The notes under the pieces were generated by a model, which was not told where the DNA came from, did not search any database, and saw only the letters and a list, made by a program, of their open reading frames with translations. DNA of 64,000 nt from Rhodococcus xishaensis (GTDB taxonomy: Bacteria; Actinomycetota; Actinomycetes; Mycobacteriales; Mycobacteriaceae). This document shows positions 7,882 to 18,386 of the stretch, piece after piece; the stretch's first letter is position 1; every line of letters starts with the position of its first letter. Both the position numbers and the translations under genes were made by a program. The DNA is taken from assembly GCF_004011825.1 (NCBI RefSeq), contig NZ_RKLO01000003.1:434001-498000 (forward strand), read 5' to 3'.

Positions 7882-9276
7882 CTACGAATAGATCGTCTGC
7901 CCATTTTCGTCCGGGTTCTTCGAGATCCGCCGGGCCAGATACAGGCCCTCGAGGGCAAGTTCGGCGGCTGACGCCCGTTCCCCGTCGGTACCCGCCCCGA
8001 GCCTGTCCGCTACCTGGTCGAGCACCTCGAGTTCCGGCAATTCTCCGAGCAGCGCCTTCGCGGTGACACGTTCGCCGGTCACTACCGGTTGCCCATGTTC
8101 GATGGCGTTCACCAACGGTGCGAGGTCGATTCCTCCCAGTCGGGCGCGGACTGTGTCGGCGGTGGCACGTCGGAGCAGGTGTTCGAGGATCTCGAGTTCG
8201 CGCCCCTCCTCCCCCGACTCGAACTCCACCTTGCCGCGCAGCACCTCGACAACCGTGCCGAGGTCGATCGGCCGGGCTACGGCGTCGGCCTCTCCGAGTA
8301 CCGCGCTGCGATGCACTGCGGCCGCGCTCACCGTCTCGGCACCGGCCACCGCGAAGCGGGCCGAGACACCCGACCGCTGATCCACCGACGTCGACTCGCG
8401 CAGTAGCCGGGTGAACCGGGCCAGCACCTCGAACAGATAGTGCGGCACGACCGCGTGCAGGTTCGCCTCCTGCTCGATCACCGCGATCTCGTCCCCGAGC
8501 AGTGACGGGTAGTGCGTGTGGATCTCCGCCCCGAAGCGGTCCTTGAGCGGCGTGATGATGCGGCCGCGGTTGGTGTAGTCCTCCGGGTTCGCGCTCGCCA
8601 CCAACAGGACGTCCAGTGGCAGCCGCAATGTGTATCCACGGACCTGGATGTCGCGTTCTTCCATCACATTCAACAGCGACACCTGGATTCGCTCGGCGAG
8701 GTCAGGCAACTCGTTGATCGCAACGATTCCGCGGTGGGCTCGCGGCACCAGGCCGAAGTGGATGGTCTCGGGGTCACCGAGACTGCGTCCTTCCGCGACT
8801 TTGACGGGGTCGACGTCACCGACGAGGTCAGCTACCGACGTGTCCGGCGTCGCGAGCTTCTCGGCGTACCGCTCGCTACGGTGTCGCCATGCAACCGGCA
8901 GGGTGTCCCCGAGCTCGGCGGCCCTGCGCAGCGAGATCGGGGTAATCGGCTCGTACGGATGCTCGCCCAACTCGGAGCCGGCGATCACGGGTGTCCACTC
9001 GTCCAGCAGAAGGTGCAGGGTGCGAAGCAGGCGCGTCTTGCCCTGACCGCGCTCACCGAGCAGGACGACGTCGTGTCCTGCGATGAGCCCCCGCTCGAGC
9101 TGGGGCAGCACCGTTTCCTCGAAACCCACGATGCCGGGCCACGGGTCGACCCCGTCGCGCAGGGCTGCGAGCAGGTTCTCCCGCATCTCGTCCTTGACCG
9201 AACGCTGGATGTGGCCGGACGCGCGGAGGTCGCCTACGGTCCGGGCCAGGTGGGCGGGCGGTGTGGCAGTCACCAC
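7882..9276 (-). CDS. MoxR/ChlI-like AAA+ ATPase
   Basis: 464-residue AAA+ protein related to magnesium-chelatase subunit I, counterpart of Rv0958. The Walker A motif GERGQGKT is at about 74-81, the Walker B region IVAINELPDL at 184-193 and the sensor segment VLLVASANPEDYTNRG soon after. The start is a GTG pair (VV); either is possible. Cotranscribed with the VWA partner downstream; such pairs act as chaperones for metal insertion or complex assembly. Divergent from the hydrolase gene, with 85 bases between them for both promoters. Confidence 0.88.
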   Translation of the reverse strand: MVTATPPAHLARTVGDLRASGHIQRSVKDEMRENLLAALRDGVDPWPGIVGFEETVLPQLERGLIAGHDVVLLGERGQGKTRLLRTLHLLLDEWTPVIAGSELGEHPYEPITPISLRRAAELGDTLPVAWRHRSERYAEKLATPDTSVADLVGDVDPVKVAEGRSLGDPETIHFGLVPRAHRGIVAINELPDLAERIQVSLLNVMEERDIQVRGYTLRLPLDVLLVASANPEDYTNRGRIITPLKDRFGAEIHTHYPSLLGDEIAVIEQEANLHAVVPHYLFEVLARFTRLLRESTSVDQRSGVSARFAVAGAETVSAAAVHRSAVLGEADAVARPIDLGTVVEVLRGKVEFESGEEGRELEILEHLLRRATADTVRARLGGIDLAPLVNAIEHGQPVVTGERVTAKALLGELPELEVLDQVADRLGAGTDGERASAAELALEGLYLARRISKNPDENGQTIYS

Positions 9277-9361
9277 TCCAAGCTACGAGTGTTCTTGCAA
9301 TTCGGCACCTCGTCGGGGCTCCCACGCGCCGGTGTTTGCCCGCTCTGATAGACACAGGGTC

Positions 9362-10327
9362 ATGGGCGACAACGAGATCACGTTCACCACAGGCGACATC
9401 ACCCTGCACGGTAGCCTTCGCCTCCCGGCGGGTTCCGGCCGCGACACGCCCGCACCCGCTGTGTTGCTGCTCGCCGGCAGCGGACCGACCGACCGCAATG
9501 GCGACAGTGCGCTACTTCCCGGTTCGATTGGCACGCTCGAGTACCTTGCGGAGCTACTCGAGCGGCATGGTTTCGCGAGCCTCCGGTACGACAAGCTCGG
9601 CAGCGGGGCCACCGGGCTCGGCCCGTACGATCTCGAGGACATCGGTGATCTCGGGTTCTCGGTGTTCGTCGACGCCGCGGCCAGTGGGCTCGAATTCCTC
9701 GGTGACCGGGACGCGGTCGACCCGAAGCGGATGTACGTCGTCGGCCACAGCGAGGGTGCGCTCATCGGACTCGCACTCGCCGACAGGGGGACAGACATCG
9801 CGGGTCTGGGCCTCCTCGAGCCCATGGGCGTGCGGTTGCTCGATCTGCTGACGGCCCAGATCGACAGCCAGCTGACCGCGGTCGTCGCAGCTGGACAACT
9901 CCCGGTCGAACTGGCCGACGACCTTCGTCTAGCGCTCGCCGGCGCCGTCGAGTCGCTGCGTACCGAAACGACGCTGAGCGACGATCTGCCCGATCCGCTG
10001 CGCGCCGCCGGTCTGGTACCGGCGAACGCCCGGGCACTCGCGGAGGAGGACGCGCTCGACCCACGCGAGCTCGCCAGCCGGTTGCCCGCCGGCCTACCAG
10101 TCGTCACGAGCAGCTCCGCCAAGGACATTCAGCTGATACCCGGCCACATCGACGCGCTCGACGCCGCCCTCGCCCACACCACGCTGACATCGGTGCGCAT
10201 GACGACCTCCAATCACGTGCTCAAGGAGATCGGTGACGCCGTCTCCACCGGCGCCGACTACGTGCAGGCGCTGCCGTGGTCGACCGAGTTCACCGATGGG
10301 TTCGAGGGCTGGCTCGGCACGCTCTGA
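9362..10327 (+). CDS. Alpha/beta hydrolase
   Basis: 321-residue serine hydrolase with an N-terminal lid-like segment and canonical fold. The oxyanion region is LLLAGSGPTDRNG (about 36-48), the nucleophile elbow GHSEG puts Ser at about 130, and the likely catalytic His is in SNHVLKE near the C-terminus. No signal peptide, so probably cytoplasmic. The ATG at 9362 follows AGGGTC and fits the domain start; an in-frame reading extends upstream into the ATPase promoter and gene but has no domain there. Substrate unknown; acyl-ester or thioester hydrolysis is typical of this group. It converges with purH, six bases between stops. Confidence 0.85.
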   Translation: MGDNEITFTTGDITLHGSLRLPAGSGRDTPAPAVLLLAGSGPTDRNGDSALLPGSIGTLEYLAELLERHGFASLRYDKLGSGATGLGPYDLEDIGDLGFSVFVDAAASGLEFLGDRDAVDPKRMYVVGHSEGALIGLALADRGTDIAGLGLLEPMGVRLLDLLTAQIDSQLTAVVAAGQLPVELADDLRLALAGAVESLRTETTLSDDLPDPLRAAGLVPANARALAEEDALDPRELASRLPAGLPVVTSSSAKDIQLIPGHIDALDAALAHTTLTSVRMTTSNHVLKEIGDAVSTGADYVQALPWSTEFTDGFEGWLGTL

Positions 10328-10333
10328 GCACGA

Positions 10334-11932
10334 TCAGTGCGCGAAGTGGCGCGCACCGGTCAAGTAGAGCGCCACACCGGCTTCGCGGGCGGCCTCGATC
10401 ACCTCGTTGTCACGGACCGAACCGCCAGGCTGGACCACGGCGCGGACACCGGCATCGAGCAGGACCTGGAGTCCGTCCGGAAATGGGAAGAACGCATCCG
10501 ACGCGGCCACCGACCCCTGGGCACGATCGCCGGCGCGCTGAACGGCCAGGTGCGCGGAGTCGACACGGTTGACCTGGCCCATACCGACGCCCACCGAGGC
10601 TCCGTCGTGCGCGAGCAGGATCGCGTTGGACTTGACGGCCCGACATGCGCGCCACGCGAACTCGAGGTCCGCAAGTGTCTTCTCGTCGGCGGCCTCACCG
10701 GTCACGAGCGTCCAGTTGGCCGCGTTGTCGCCATCGGCGTCGAGGACGTCACGGTCCTGCAGCAACGCGCCACCGGAGATCGGACGCAGTTCGACGCCGG
10801 TCGCGATGGGCGCAGCCGCCTCGAGCACCCGGATGTTCTTCTTGCGTGTGAGCACCTCGACTGCACCCGGCGCGTACGACGGCGCAATGACCACCTCGGT
10901 GAAGATCTCGGCCACCTGCTCGGCCATCTCGACCGTCACCGTGCGGTTGGCTGCGACGACCCCACCGAAGGCACTGACCGGATCGCAGGCGTGCGCCTTG
11001 CGGTGCGCCTCGGCGATGTCGGCGCCGACCGCGATGCCGCACGGGTTGGCGTGCTTGATGATCGCGACGGCCGGCTCGGAGTGGTCGTAGGCGGCGCGCC
11101 ACGCAGCGTCTCCGTCGGTGTAGTTGTTGTACGACATCTCCTTGCCGTGCAGTTGCTTCGCCTGCGCGAGGCCCGCCGGGCCGGCCGGGCTGTCGTACAG
11201 GGCGGCCGCCTGATGCGGGTTCTCCCCGTAGCGCAGTACGGCCGAACGGTCCCACGTCACACCGACCCACGCGGGGAAACGCGACGGTGCCGAATCCGCA
11301 CCCGAAGAATCAGCAGCAGCTTCACCCGTGACGGACTCGACCATCGTCGACGTCATCCAGGTGGCGACCGCGACGTCGTACGACGCGGTGTGCTGGAAGG
11401 CCTGCGCGGCCAGCGCGGTGCGTTCGGCCAGCGTGAATCCTCCGGCCGCAACCGAAGCGAGCACGTCGTCGTACCTCCTCGGATCGACGACCACCGCGAC
11501 GGACGGGTGGTTCTTGGCAGCTGCACGCACCATCGACGGGCCGCCGATGTCGATCTGCTCGACGCAGTCGTCCGGGGTGGCACCGGACGCCACGGTCTGG
11601 GTGAACGGGTACAGGTTGACGACCACCAACTCGAACGCCTCGATGCCCAACTCCTCGAGCTGCGCCAAGTGCTCCGGCTTTCGCGTATCGGCGAGGACGC
11701 CGGCGTGTACCCGCGGGTGCAACGTCTTGACCCGTCCCTCGAGGCATTCGGGGAAGCCGGTCAGGTCCTCGACTTTGGTGACCGGAACACCGGCTTCGCC
11801 GATGGTGGCGGCGGTGGAGCCGGTGGAGACCAGCTCGACACCGGCCTGGTGCAGGCCGGTAGCCAGTTCGACCAGGCCGTTCTTGTCGTAGACGCTGACG
11901 AGTGCACGGCGCACAGCCTTGCGTTCACTCAC
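10334..11932 (-). CDS. purH: Bifunctional AICAR transformylase / IMP cyclohydrolase
   Basis: 532-residue enzyme for the last two steps of de novo purine synthesis: formylation of AICAR with 10-formyl-THF, then ring closure to IMP. The N-terminal cyclohydrolase domain begins [17 protein letters not shown] with the phosphate-binding [13 protein letters not shown]; the transformylase domain contains [21 protein letters not shown] and [11 protein letters not shown]. Full length for the family. The start overlaps the purN stop by eight bases, giving a purN-purH operon as in mycobacteria (Rv0956-Rv0957). Confidence 0.97.
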   Translation of the reverse strand: MSERKAVRRALVSVYDKNGLVELATGLHQAGVELVSTGSTAATIGEAGVPVTKVEDLTGFPECLEGRVKTLHPRVHAGVLADTRKPEHLAQLEELGIEAFELVVVNLYPFTQTVASGATPDDCVEQIDIGGPSMVRAAAKNHPSVAVVVDPRRYDDVLASVAAGGFTLAERTALAAQAFQHTASYDVAVATWMTSTMVESVTGEAAADSSGADSAPSRFPAWVGVTWDRSAVLRYGENPHQAAALYDSPAGPAGLAQAKQLHGKEMSYNNYTDGDAAWRAAYDHSEPAVAIIKHANPCGIAVGADIAEAHRKAHACDPVSAFGGVVAANRTVTVEMAEQVAEIFTEVVIAPSYAPGAVEVLTRKKNIRVLEAAAPIATGVELRPISGGALLQDRDVLDADGDNAANWTLVTGEAADEKTLADLEFAWRACRAVKSNAILLAHDGASVGVGMGQVNRVDSAHLAVQRAGDRAQGSVAASDAFFPFPDGLQVLLDAGVRAVVQPGGSVRDNEVIEAAREAGVALYLTGARHFAH

Positions 11933-12545
11933 TTGGGATCACGGCCTTTCGTCCGTCGGAAACAACACCTCGAAGAGCAACGGCAGCCACGACCTCGGCC
12001 AACAGTCGCCGTTCGACAGTCTTGATGCGCTCGTGCAATGTGGCCTCGTCGTCGTCGGCCCGGACCTCGACCGGCTCCTGCGCCAGGATCGGGCCAGTGT
12101 CGATGCCGCTGTCGACCAGGTGGACCGTCGCTCCGGTCACCCTGACGCCATATGCGAGCGCGTCATGCACCGCGCGTGCGCCGGGAAACGCCGGCAGCAG
12201 GGCAGGATGCGCGTTGAGGATGCGGCCCCCGAAGCGCTCGATGAACGCGGGGCCCAGGATCTTCATGAAACCGGCACTGACGACGAGGTCGGGTTCGTGT
12301 GCGGCGACGGCCTCGGTCAATGCGATGTCCCACGCACCGCGGTCGGCGTGGTCGCGCAGCGCCACGCTGAAGTTCGGGATACCCGCGTCGGCGGCGTGCT
12401 CCGCGGCCGCGCAGTCCCGATCGACCACGACCGCGACAATGTTCGCGGGATAGCCGTCGGCCTGCGTGGCGGCGGCGAGCGCCTGCAGCAGGCTGCCCGT
12501 CCCCGATGCAAGTACAACGATCCGGGCGGGCACTGCAGGCCGCAA
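11925..12545 (-). CDS. purN: Phosphoribosylglycinamide formyltransferase
   Basis: 206-residue folate-dependent GAR transformylase, third step of purine synthesis. Visible motifs: the phosphate-binding loop [14 protein letters not shown], the catalytic [13 protein letters not shown] and [16 protein letters not shown] containing the active-site Asp. Cytoplasmic, normal length. First gene of the purN-purH pair, eight-base overlap with purH. The 78 bases between it and the DUF6350 gene leave room for a promoter, though all four genes from 15138 to 10334 lie on one strand. Confidence 0.96.
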   Translation of the reverse strand: MRPAVPARIVVLASGTGSLLQALAAATQADGYPANIVAVVVDRDCAAAEHAADAGIPNFSVALRDHADRGAWDIALTEAVAAHEPDLVVSAGFMKILGPAFIERFGGRILNAHPALLPAFPGARAVHDALAYGVRVTGATVHLVDSGIDTGPILAQEPVEVRADDDEATLHERIKTVERRLLAEVVAAVALRGVVSDGRKAVIPSE

Positions 12546-12623
12546 CAGGTCACGCGTGGCAGTCAGCGCACTACTCCTGGTTTCGCAAGACGGTTCCGGC
12601 CTTCTCGCAGGCCGGGTAAGAGC

Positions 12624-14123
12624 CTAGTCTCCCCGGGGTGCGGGACCGTTCGGCAGGTCGTCGTCAACAATCGACGGAGTCTCCGTCTCCTCGACGCTAT
12701 CGGTCTCGGCGGCCGTCTCGGACAGTGACTGCGAGGTGGTCTCCGCCGTGGTCTCCGCCGTCTCGGTGCGCGGCGCCGGATCCGATGTGGTGCCCGCCTG
12801 CGCCGGTTCCGACTCCGGTTCTGGCTCCGGTTCGGCAGCCGCGCGGTACCGCACCGCGGGCCGTTCGAGGCGTTTGACCTCGAAGACCGGGTCGTCACCG
12901 TCGGCGGGTGCCCCGTCCTTCGCGGCGGCCCCCTCCGCCGACCCCGTCCGGCGTGTGTCGGACTTGATGCGGTTGCGTCGGGCGACGAGGGCCCCCACCA
13001 CCAGCCCGGGCACGACCAGCCACGCGAATGTGATCAATCCGAAGACGCCGGGAACCACCCCGACATATCCGAAAGACCCGACGTTGCCGCCGGCCAGGAA
13101 TCCCAGCAGGGCGGCGAGCACACCGACACCGGCCGCCGCCGATGCGACCAAGTACGCGGTTTCCTGCATGGGCAGTCTCGAACGCCCGCAGTCACGGCCG
13201 AGCAGGGCGCCGACCACCACCGGTGCAACGAGCAGGACGGGCCACGCGCCGCCTACCATCTCGGCGGGGATTCCTCCCAGGACCGGAACTGGCGGCACCG
13301 GCCCGGGGACGACCTCGAAGAGGCTGATCGACGTCCCGCCAACCTGCGCGGCGCCGCCGACGAGCACCGCCGCCGCCCCGACCGCGACATTGGGCAGGTA
13401 AAGCACCGACAGCACGACCTGCCCGAGCACCCCGACGAAGCCGAAGTCGCCGTCCATCAGCTCGCCGACCTCGGACCACGACTGCATCAGCGACACCGCC
13501 GTCGCCGCGGCGCCGGCCGCGAACAGCAGTCCAGCCGCCCGCGCCGCTGGACGCACTACCTCGGGAACCCAATCCGGTGCCCCCAACCGGACACACTCGG
13601 ACCGCCCGACGACCCAAGCGACGCCAACACAGGCCGCACCGAGGTGGATGACGCCGACCGACGCAAGCGCCAGGAACGCGTTCGGCGTCTCCAGCGGGGT
13701 AACGGCCGCGGCGTCGGCGATGACGGCAAGTGCAACGAGCGTCGCCGCGAACGGTCCGGCGACTGCCGCTGCGACCACCCGGCTCGCCTCGCGAAGATCG
13801 GTCTCCCGCGTCACCGCACGTGCGCAACCACGCGAGACCGCCCACACCAGCAATGCCGTGGGCAAGAGAGGCATGACCCCTAGCGGTCCATCAGCGATGG
13901 TGAGCGAAACCTGATGCAACGCAAGCCAACTCGCGGCGACGGCGCCGGCGGCGCCTGCCAGGTCACTGTTCGACGACACCAACGTGGCCACGACGAGGAC
14001 GCAGATGATGGCGACCGCGCCGCCCGTCGGGCGTAGCGCCACCGCGAGCAACGCCCGGGCCCGGTCCGAGCCGGGACGGCTGGGGATGTCGCGGCGGTTG
14101 CCGCGAGCAAGCAGAGAAGTCAT
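12624..14123 (-). CDS. DUF6350 multi-pass membrane protein
   Basis: About 499 residues with some eight or more hydrophobic helices over the first 370 residues, then a cytoplasmic acidic and Thr/Glu/Pro-rich tail of about 130 residues. Matches the position and layout of M. tuberculosis Rv0955, an integral membrane protein of unknown function always found beside purN. The start is uncertain: the ATG at 14123 (MTSLLARGNRR) has a positively charged segment before the first helix, while a GTG at 14156 would add eleven residues; neither has a good ribosome-binding site. No function can be assigned. Confidence 0.75.
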   Translation of the reverse strand: MTSLLARGNRRDIPSRPGSDRARALLAVALRPTGGAVAIICVLVVATLVSSNSDLAGAAGAVAASWLALHQVSLTIADGPLGVMPLLPTALLVWAVSRGCARAVTRETDLREASRVVAAAVAGPFAATLVALAVIADAAAVTPLETPNAFLALASVGVIHLGAACVGVAWVVGRSECVRLGAPDWVPEVVRPAARAAGLLFAAGAAATAVSLMQSWSEVGELMDGDFGFVGVLGQVVLSVLYLPNVAVGAAAVLVGGAAQVGGTSISLFEVVPGPVPPVPVLGGIPAEMVGGAWPVLLVAPVVVGALLGRDCGRSRLPMQETAYLVASAAAGVGVLAALLGFLAGGNVGSFGYVGVVPGVFGLITFAWLVVPGLVVGALVARRNRIKSDTRRTGSAEGAAAKDGAPADGDDPVFEVKRLERPAVRYRAAAEPEPEPESEPAQAGTTSDPAPRTETAETTAETTSQSLSETAAETDSVEETETPSIVDDDLPNGPAPRGD

Positions 14124-14193
14124 CGGATCGAGGGTCGCACCCACGCCCAGCGACACCGCTCAGGCGCGCCGAGCCGTGGTGCGCCCCACACGA

Positions 14194-15138
14194 TCACTTG
14201 CTCTCGTCGTCGGCCTTGTCGTCCTTGACGTCCGTGTTGTCGGCCTCGTCGTCCGTCTTGTCGGCCTTGCCCTCCTGTGCAGGCAGAGTTTCGAATGCCT
14301 GCGTCGGTGCAGCGGCCGCGTCCGGCGACGGCGCACCCTGCTGCGACGGTGGCTGCTGCCCCATCGGCGGTGTCGGCGTCTGCTGCGGCATCTGCTGCGG
14401 CATCTGCTGTGCCGGCTGCTGCGCCTGGTACGCCTGGAACTGTCCGTACGGTGTCGCCGGTTGCTGCGGATAGCCCGGCGGAGGCTCCTGCATGGAGTGT
14501 CCCGTGGGCTGGCCGTACCCCGGCATCGGCTGCGAATAACCCTGCGGGGCAGGATAACCCGGAGAACCACCGTAGCCCTGAGGGGCTCCGTAGCCCGGTG
14601 GCGTCTGAGGGCCACCGTAGCCCTGTGGGTGACCATAGGCTGCCGGATGTACGTGCGTGCTCGACGGTCGCCCCTGCGGCATCTTCACGATTCCCGAGGC
14701 GAACAGGAAGACCGATACCGCAACGACGGCCTGGATGAACCCGATGACCAGGATCGCGATCCCTCCGCCTGCCAGACTTTGTCCACTAGAGAGGCTCAGC
14801 GTGAACACGAACGACACCAGGAAGCCGACAAGCGACGCAACCGCCGCCGGAGCCACGTAGTCCTGCTCGGGCAACAGCGAGATTCCAGCCAGCAGGCCGC
14901 CCGTCAGAAGGAAGGCCAGCGGGAGGGCTCCAACACTTTCGAACGCGTTCGCCGTGAACAAGAACGGGGAGCCGACGTTGGGGGTGTTCTCCAGGTACGG
15001 CGCGAACCCGAGCAGGAAGTTCACCACGCCGAGCACCAGCACTCCGAGGCCGAGGTAGAACAACAGCCCCCGGCCCCCGCTCATAGCCGGCGTCTGCGAG
15101 GGCTGACCGAAGCCTGACCCTCCGTCGGAATAAGTCAT
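14194..15138 (-). CDS. DUF5336 membrane protein, 34-kDa antigen-like
   Basis: 314 residues: a short Gly/Ser-rich start, four membrane helices (about 24-47, 66-87, 93-114 and 124-148), then a 160-residue cytoplasmic low-complexity tail rich in Pro, Gln, Gly and Tyr (repeats of the type GYGGPQ, later QQPAQQMPQQMPQQ) ending in an acidic Asp/Lys cluster. The helical part and context match mycobacterial Rv0954, the 34-kDa antigen homologue. Function unknown; the disordered tail suggests a scaffolding role, which is inference. The clean start is MTYSDGGSG at 15138. Confidence 0.8.
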   Translation of the reverse strand: MTYSDGGSGFGQPSQTPAMSGGRGLLFYLGLGVLVLGVVNFLLGFAPYLENTPNVGSPFLFTANAFESVGALPLAFLLTGGLLAGISLLPEQDYVAPAAVASLVGFLVSFVFTLSLSSGQSLAGGGIAILVIGFIQAVVAVSVFLFASGIVKMPQGRPSSTHVHPAAYGHPQGYGGPQTPPGYGAPQGYGGSPGYPAPQGYSQPMPGYGQPTGHSMQEPPPGYPQQPATPYGQFQAYQAQQPAQQMPQQMPQQTPTPPMGQQPPSQQGAPSPDAAAAPTQAFETLPAQEGKADKTDDEADNTDVKDDKADDESK

Positions 15139-15150
15139 GTCTGCTCCTAA

Positions 15151-15176
15151 TAGGGGAATCGCGGGGTAGGGGAATC
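15151..15176 (-). repeat. Direct repeat TAGGGGAATC x2
   Basis: The decamer TAGGGGAATC occurs at 15151 and 15167, 16 bases apart, immediately upstream of the DUF5336 start codon and in the divergent promoter region shared with the IMPACT gene. It could be a regulator site or chance; no known motif is recognised. Confidence 0.35.
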
Positions 15177-15289
15177 ACAGGCCCCATGAACGCTACCCGC
15201 AACGTCTGCAAGGCTGCCTGGCTTGTGCCGGTATCGACCAATTGTCTCCCCGCTAGGAAGCTGAGGTAGGCGGACAGGGAAGATGAGCC

Positions 15290-15925
15290 ATGCCTTCCAC
15301 CCTGACCACTGGTTCGGATGTGATCGTGGAGACCGTGGTGAAGCACTCCCGGTTCGTCGCGACACTGCGGCGGGTGGACAGCCCGGCAGGCGCTCGAGAC
15401 TTCGTCGACGAGCAGCGGCGGTTGCATCCCGATGCGCGGCATCATTGCTGGGCGTACGTCACCGGCAACGAACCATCCGAACGTGCGGAGCGGTCGAGTG
15501 ACGATGGGGAGCCAGGCGGGACTGCCGGGCTGCCGATGCTGCAGGTGCTACGGGCCCGCGAGTTGGTCGATGTCGCGGCAGTCGTCACCCGGCACTTCGG
15601 CGGTATCAAGCTCGGTGCCGGCGGGCTCGTGCGCGCCTATTCGGGCGCCGTGGCGGCGGCGGTCGACTGGGCGACCGAGGAATCGCGGTTGGTCAGCCGA
15701 GAACGTCTCCAACTGTTGTCCCTCGTGGTGGGACACGACACCGCCGGCCGCGTCGAGGCCGAACTCCGCGGCCGAGGGGTGATCGTGGTCGGCACGGATT
15801 ACGCCACTGCGGTGACCTTCACGCTCGCGACGCGGGATCCCGAGCACCTGGCCGCTGTCGTCGCCGAACTCACCGTCGGCAGGAGGGAACTCGTACCGGT
15901 GGGCGTTCGCTGGGTGGACACCTGA
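15290..15925 (+). CDS. IMPACT/YigZ family protein (UPF0029)
   Basis: 211-residue member of the YigZ/IMPACT family, with the N-terminal UPF0029 domain bearing KHSRFVATL, the HHCWAYVTG block and the signature VTRHFGGIKLGAGGLVRAYSG at about 98-118, followed by a ferredoxin-like C-terminal domain. Bacterial members are implicated in ribosome-linked translation control, by analogy with eukaryotic IMPACT; the role is not established. Monocistronic, divergent from DUF5336 and convergent with sucD. Confidence 0.9.
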   Translation: MPSTLTTGSDVIVETVVKHSRFVATLRRVDSPAGARDFVDEQRRLHPDARHHCWAYVTGNEPSERAERSSDDGEPGGTAGLPMLQVLRARELVDVAAVVTRHFGGIKLGAGGLVRAYSGAVAAAVDWATEESRLVSRERLQLLSLVVGHDTAGRVEAELRGRGVIVVGTDYATAVTFTLATRDPEHLAAVVAELTVGRRELVPVGVRWVDT

Positions 15926-15926
15926 G

Positions 15927-15982
15927 ACGCGAACGACGCCCGCTGCCGGGCGAAATGCCCTGGCGGCGAGCGCCGTTCGCGT
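15927..15982. terminator. Long hairpin between convergent yigZ and sucD
   Basis: ACGCGAACG at 15927 pairs with CGTTCGCGT ending at 15982, with an inner GCCGGGC-GAAA-TGCCC hairpin. It occupies the whole gap between the two convergent genes and has no T-run, so it probably acts as a bidirectional terminator or mRNA-end stabiliser. Confidence 0.6.
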
Positions 15983-15995
15983 GATCTGAAATCGA

Positions 15996-16898
15996 TCAGA
16001 GGTTCTTCAGGATCTCCCGAGCGAGAGTCGCGGTCTCGGACGGCGTCTTGCCGACCTTGACGCCGGCCGCCTCGAGGGCATCCTTCTTGGCCTGCGCGGT
16101 GCCCGAGGAACCCGAGACGATGGCACCAGCGTGGCCCATGGTCTTGCCCTCCGGAGCGGTGAAGCCTGCCACGTAGCCGACGACCGGCTTGGTGACGTTG
16201 GCCTTGATGTAGTCGGCGGCACGTTCCTCGGCATCGCCACCGATCTCACCGATCATCACGATGACCTTGGTCTCGGGATCCTTCTCGAATGCCTCGATCG
16301 CGTCGATGTGAGTGGTACCGATGACCGGGTCACCGCCGATACCGATGGCGGTGGAGAAGCCGAACTCACGCAGCTCGAACATCATCTGGTAAGTCAGGGT
16401 GCCCGACTTGGAGACCAGGCCGACCGGGCCCTTGCCCGTGATGTTGGCCGGGGTAATGCCGACGAGCGCCTCGCCCGGGGTGATGATTCCGGGGCAGTTG
16501 GGGCCGATGATGCGGGTCTTGTTGCCCTTCTCGACGTTGTAGGCCCACGCGTACGCGGAGTCCTGCACCGGGATGCCCTCGGTGATGACCACGAGTAGCG
16601 AGATCTCCGCGTCGATGGCCTCGACGATGGCGTCCTTCGAGAAGGCCGGGGGAACGAACGCGATCGACACGTCCGCGCCGGTCTCCTTCATGGCCTCCGC
16701 GACGGTTGCGAAGACCGGCAGCTCGACCGGGTTGCCGTCCTTGTCGGTGTGCGAGACCGTGGTGCCGGCCTTGCGAGCATTGACGCCACCGACGACCTGG
16801 GTGCCGGCCTTCAACATCAGGGCGGTGTGCTTGGTGCCTTCGCCGCCGGTGATGCCCTGGACGATGACCTTGGAGTCCTTGGTCAGGAAGATAGCCAT
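15996..16898 (-). CDS. sucD: Succinyl-CoA synthetase alpha subunit
   Basis: 300-residue subunit carrying the CoA-binding Rossmann domain ([17 protein letters not shown]) and the phosphohistidine loop [18 protein letters not shown] in the C-terminal ligase domain; ends in a typical [10 protein letters not shown]. Catalyses the reversible substrate-level phosphorylation step of the TCA cycle together with SucC. Fifteen bases separate it from sucC upstream, so the two are cotranscribed. Normal length and no anomalies. Confidence 0.97.
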   Translation of the reverse strand: MAIFLTKDSKVIVQGITGGEGTKHTALMLKAGTQVVGGVNARKAGTTVSHTDKDGNPVELPVFATVAEAMKETGADVSIAFVPPAFSKDAIVEAIDAEISLLVVITEGIPVQDSAYAWAYNVEKGNKTRIIGPNCPGIITPGEALVGITPANITGKGPVGLVSKSGTLTYQMMFELREFGFSTAIGIGGDPVIGTTHIDAIEAFEKDPETKVIVMIGEIGGDAEERAADYIKANVTKPVVGYVAGFTAPEGKTMGHAGAIVSGSSGTAQAKKDALEAAGVKVGKTPSETATLAREILKNL

Positions 16899-16913
16899 TG
16901 TTCTGTGTGTCCC

Positions 16914-18083
16914 TTACTTCGCTGCGAAGGCGAGCTCGGCGGCCTTGTCGGCGGCCTCGTCCATGGTTGCGACGACCGTTACCAGCGGGTGGTTGGCTTC
17001 GGCGAGGATGCGACGACCCTCTTCGACGTTGTTGCCGTCCAGGCGCACGACGAGCGGCTTGTTGGCCTCGTCGCCCAGCGTCTTCAGCGCACCCACGATG
17101 CCGTTGGCGACCGCGTCACACGCGGTGATGCCGCCGAAGACGTTCACGAACACGCTCTTGACCTGCTGGTCACCGAGGATGACGTCCAGACCCGCAGCCA
17201 TGACCTCTGCAGATGCGCCGCCGCCGATGTCGAGGAAGTTGGCCGGCTTGACGTTGCCGTGCTTTTCCCCGGCGTACGCGACGACGTCCAGCGTGGACAT
17301 GACCAGACCGGCGCCGTTACCGATGACACCGACCTCACCGTCGAGCTTGACGTAGTTGAGGTCGTGCTCCTTGGCCTTGAGTTCGAGCGGATCCGTCGCG
17401 TCCCTGTCCTCGAACTCGAGGTGGCCGGGCTGACGGAAGTCGGCGTTGGCGTCGAGCGTGACCTTGCCGTCGAGGGCGAGGATCTGGTCGTCAGGAGTGC
17501 GGACGAGAGGGTTGACCTCGACGAGGAGCGCGTCCTCCTTGACGAAGACCTCCCAGAGCTTCTGGATGGTGACCGCGGCGGCGTCGAGCACCTCGGCGGG
17601 CAGGTGTCCCTGCTCGGCGATGCTGCGCGCGAACGCGAGATCGACGCCCGTGACGGCGTCGACGGGGACCTTGGCAAGACGCTCCGGCTTGGTGGCGGCG
17701 ACCTCTTCGATCTCCACGCCCCCCTCGACCGAGCACATCGCCAGGTAGGTGCGGTTGGTGCGGTCCAGCAGGAAGGAGATGTAGTACTCCTCGGCGATCT
17801 CGCTGGCCTCGGCGACGAGAAGCTTCTTGACGAGGTGACCCTTGATGTCGAGCCCGAGGATGTTGTCGGCGTGGGTCTGCGCATCGTCCGCGGTGGCGGC
17901 GTACTTCACGCCACCGGCCTTGCCACGGCCACCGACCTTGACCTGCGCCTTGACCATCACGGGCTTGCCGATTTCCTCGGCGATCGCGCGGGCACCGGCA
18001 ACGGTGTCGGTGACACGTCCGGCGGACGTCGGTACGTGATGCTTGGCGAAGAGCTCCTTCGCCTGGTATTCGAAGAGATCCAT
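16914..18083 (-). CDS. sucC: Succinyl-CoA synthetase beta subunit
   Basis: 389-residue ATP-grasp subunit starting [18 protein letters not shown], with the nucleotide-binding [16 protein letters not shown] and the C-terminal [14 protein letters not shown] loop that meets the alpha-subunit histidine. The ATG at 18083 is preceded by a GAGC-type site and matches the family start; a longer in-frame reading is not supported. First gene of sucC-sucD. A CRP-like site lies about 104 bases upstream. Confidence 0.97.
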   Translation of the reverse strand: MDLFEYQAKELFAKHHVPTSAGRVTDTVAGARAIAEEIGKPVMVKAQVKVGGRGKAGGVKYAATADDAQTHADNILGLDIKGHLVKKLLVAEASEIAEEYYISFLLDRTNRTYLAMCSVEGGVEIEEVAATKPERLAKVPVDAVTGVDLAFARSIAEQGHLPAEVLDAAAVTIQKLWEVFVKEDALLVEVNPLVRTPDDQILALDGKVTLDANADFRQPGHLEFEDRDATDPLELKAKEHDLNYVKLDGEVGVIGNGAGLVMSTLDVVAYAGEKHGNVKPANFLDIGGGASAEVMAAGLDVILGDQQVKSVFVNVFGGITACDAVANGIVGALKTLGDEANKPLVVRLDGNNVEEGRRILAEANHPLVTVVATMDEAADKAAELAFAAK

Positions 18084-18186
18084 CTGCTCACCGTCTCGTC
18101 TGCGTTGACGCCCGCTCAGGGGTAGGAGCGGGTCCGTTCGGACTCTAACGAGTTCAATCAATCAGCTATCGCTCGCCCACATGCTA

Positions 18187-18202
18187 TGTGGCATATGTCA
18201 CG
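18187..18202 (-). promoter_or_regulatory. Imperfect CRP-type site upstream of sucC
   Basis: TGTGGCATATGTCACG fits TGTGA-N6-TCACA with one difference in each half. It lies in the 424-base divergent region between sucC and the M23 peptidase gene. CRP homologues of this order regulate central metabolism, so control of sucCD is plausible but the match is weak. Confidence 0.4.
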
Positions 18203-18386
18203 CGACGGCAGCTGCGCCCTCTGAGAAATCGATGAAATCCGGTAGCGTCGGCCACCACGACGCACCCGTCCGGCCGGGCATTCTTCCCTTCGCGCGACCG
18301 GATGTGGACCGGGAATGCAACGCAGCGAGGTAGCCCGCTAGATGAACGGGACCATTTGGGATGTTTGACATCCTCCCAGCTCGCGT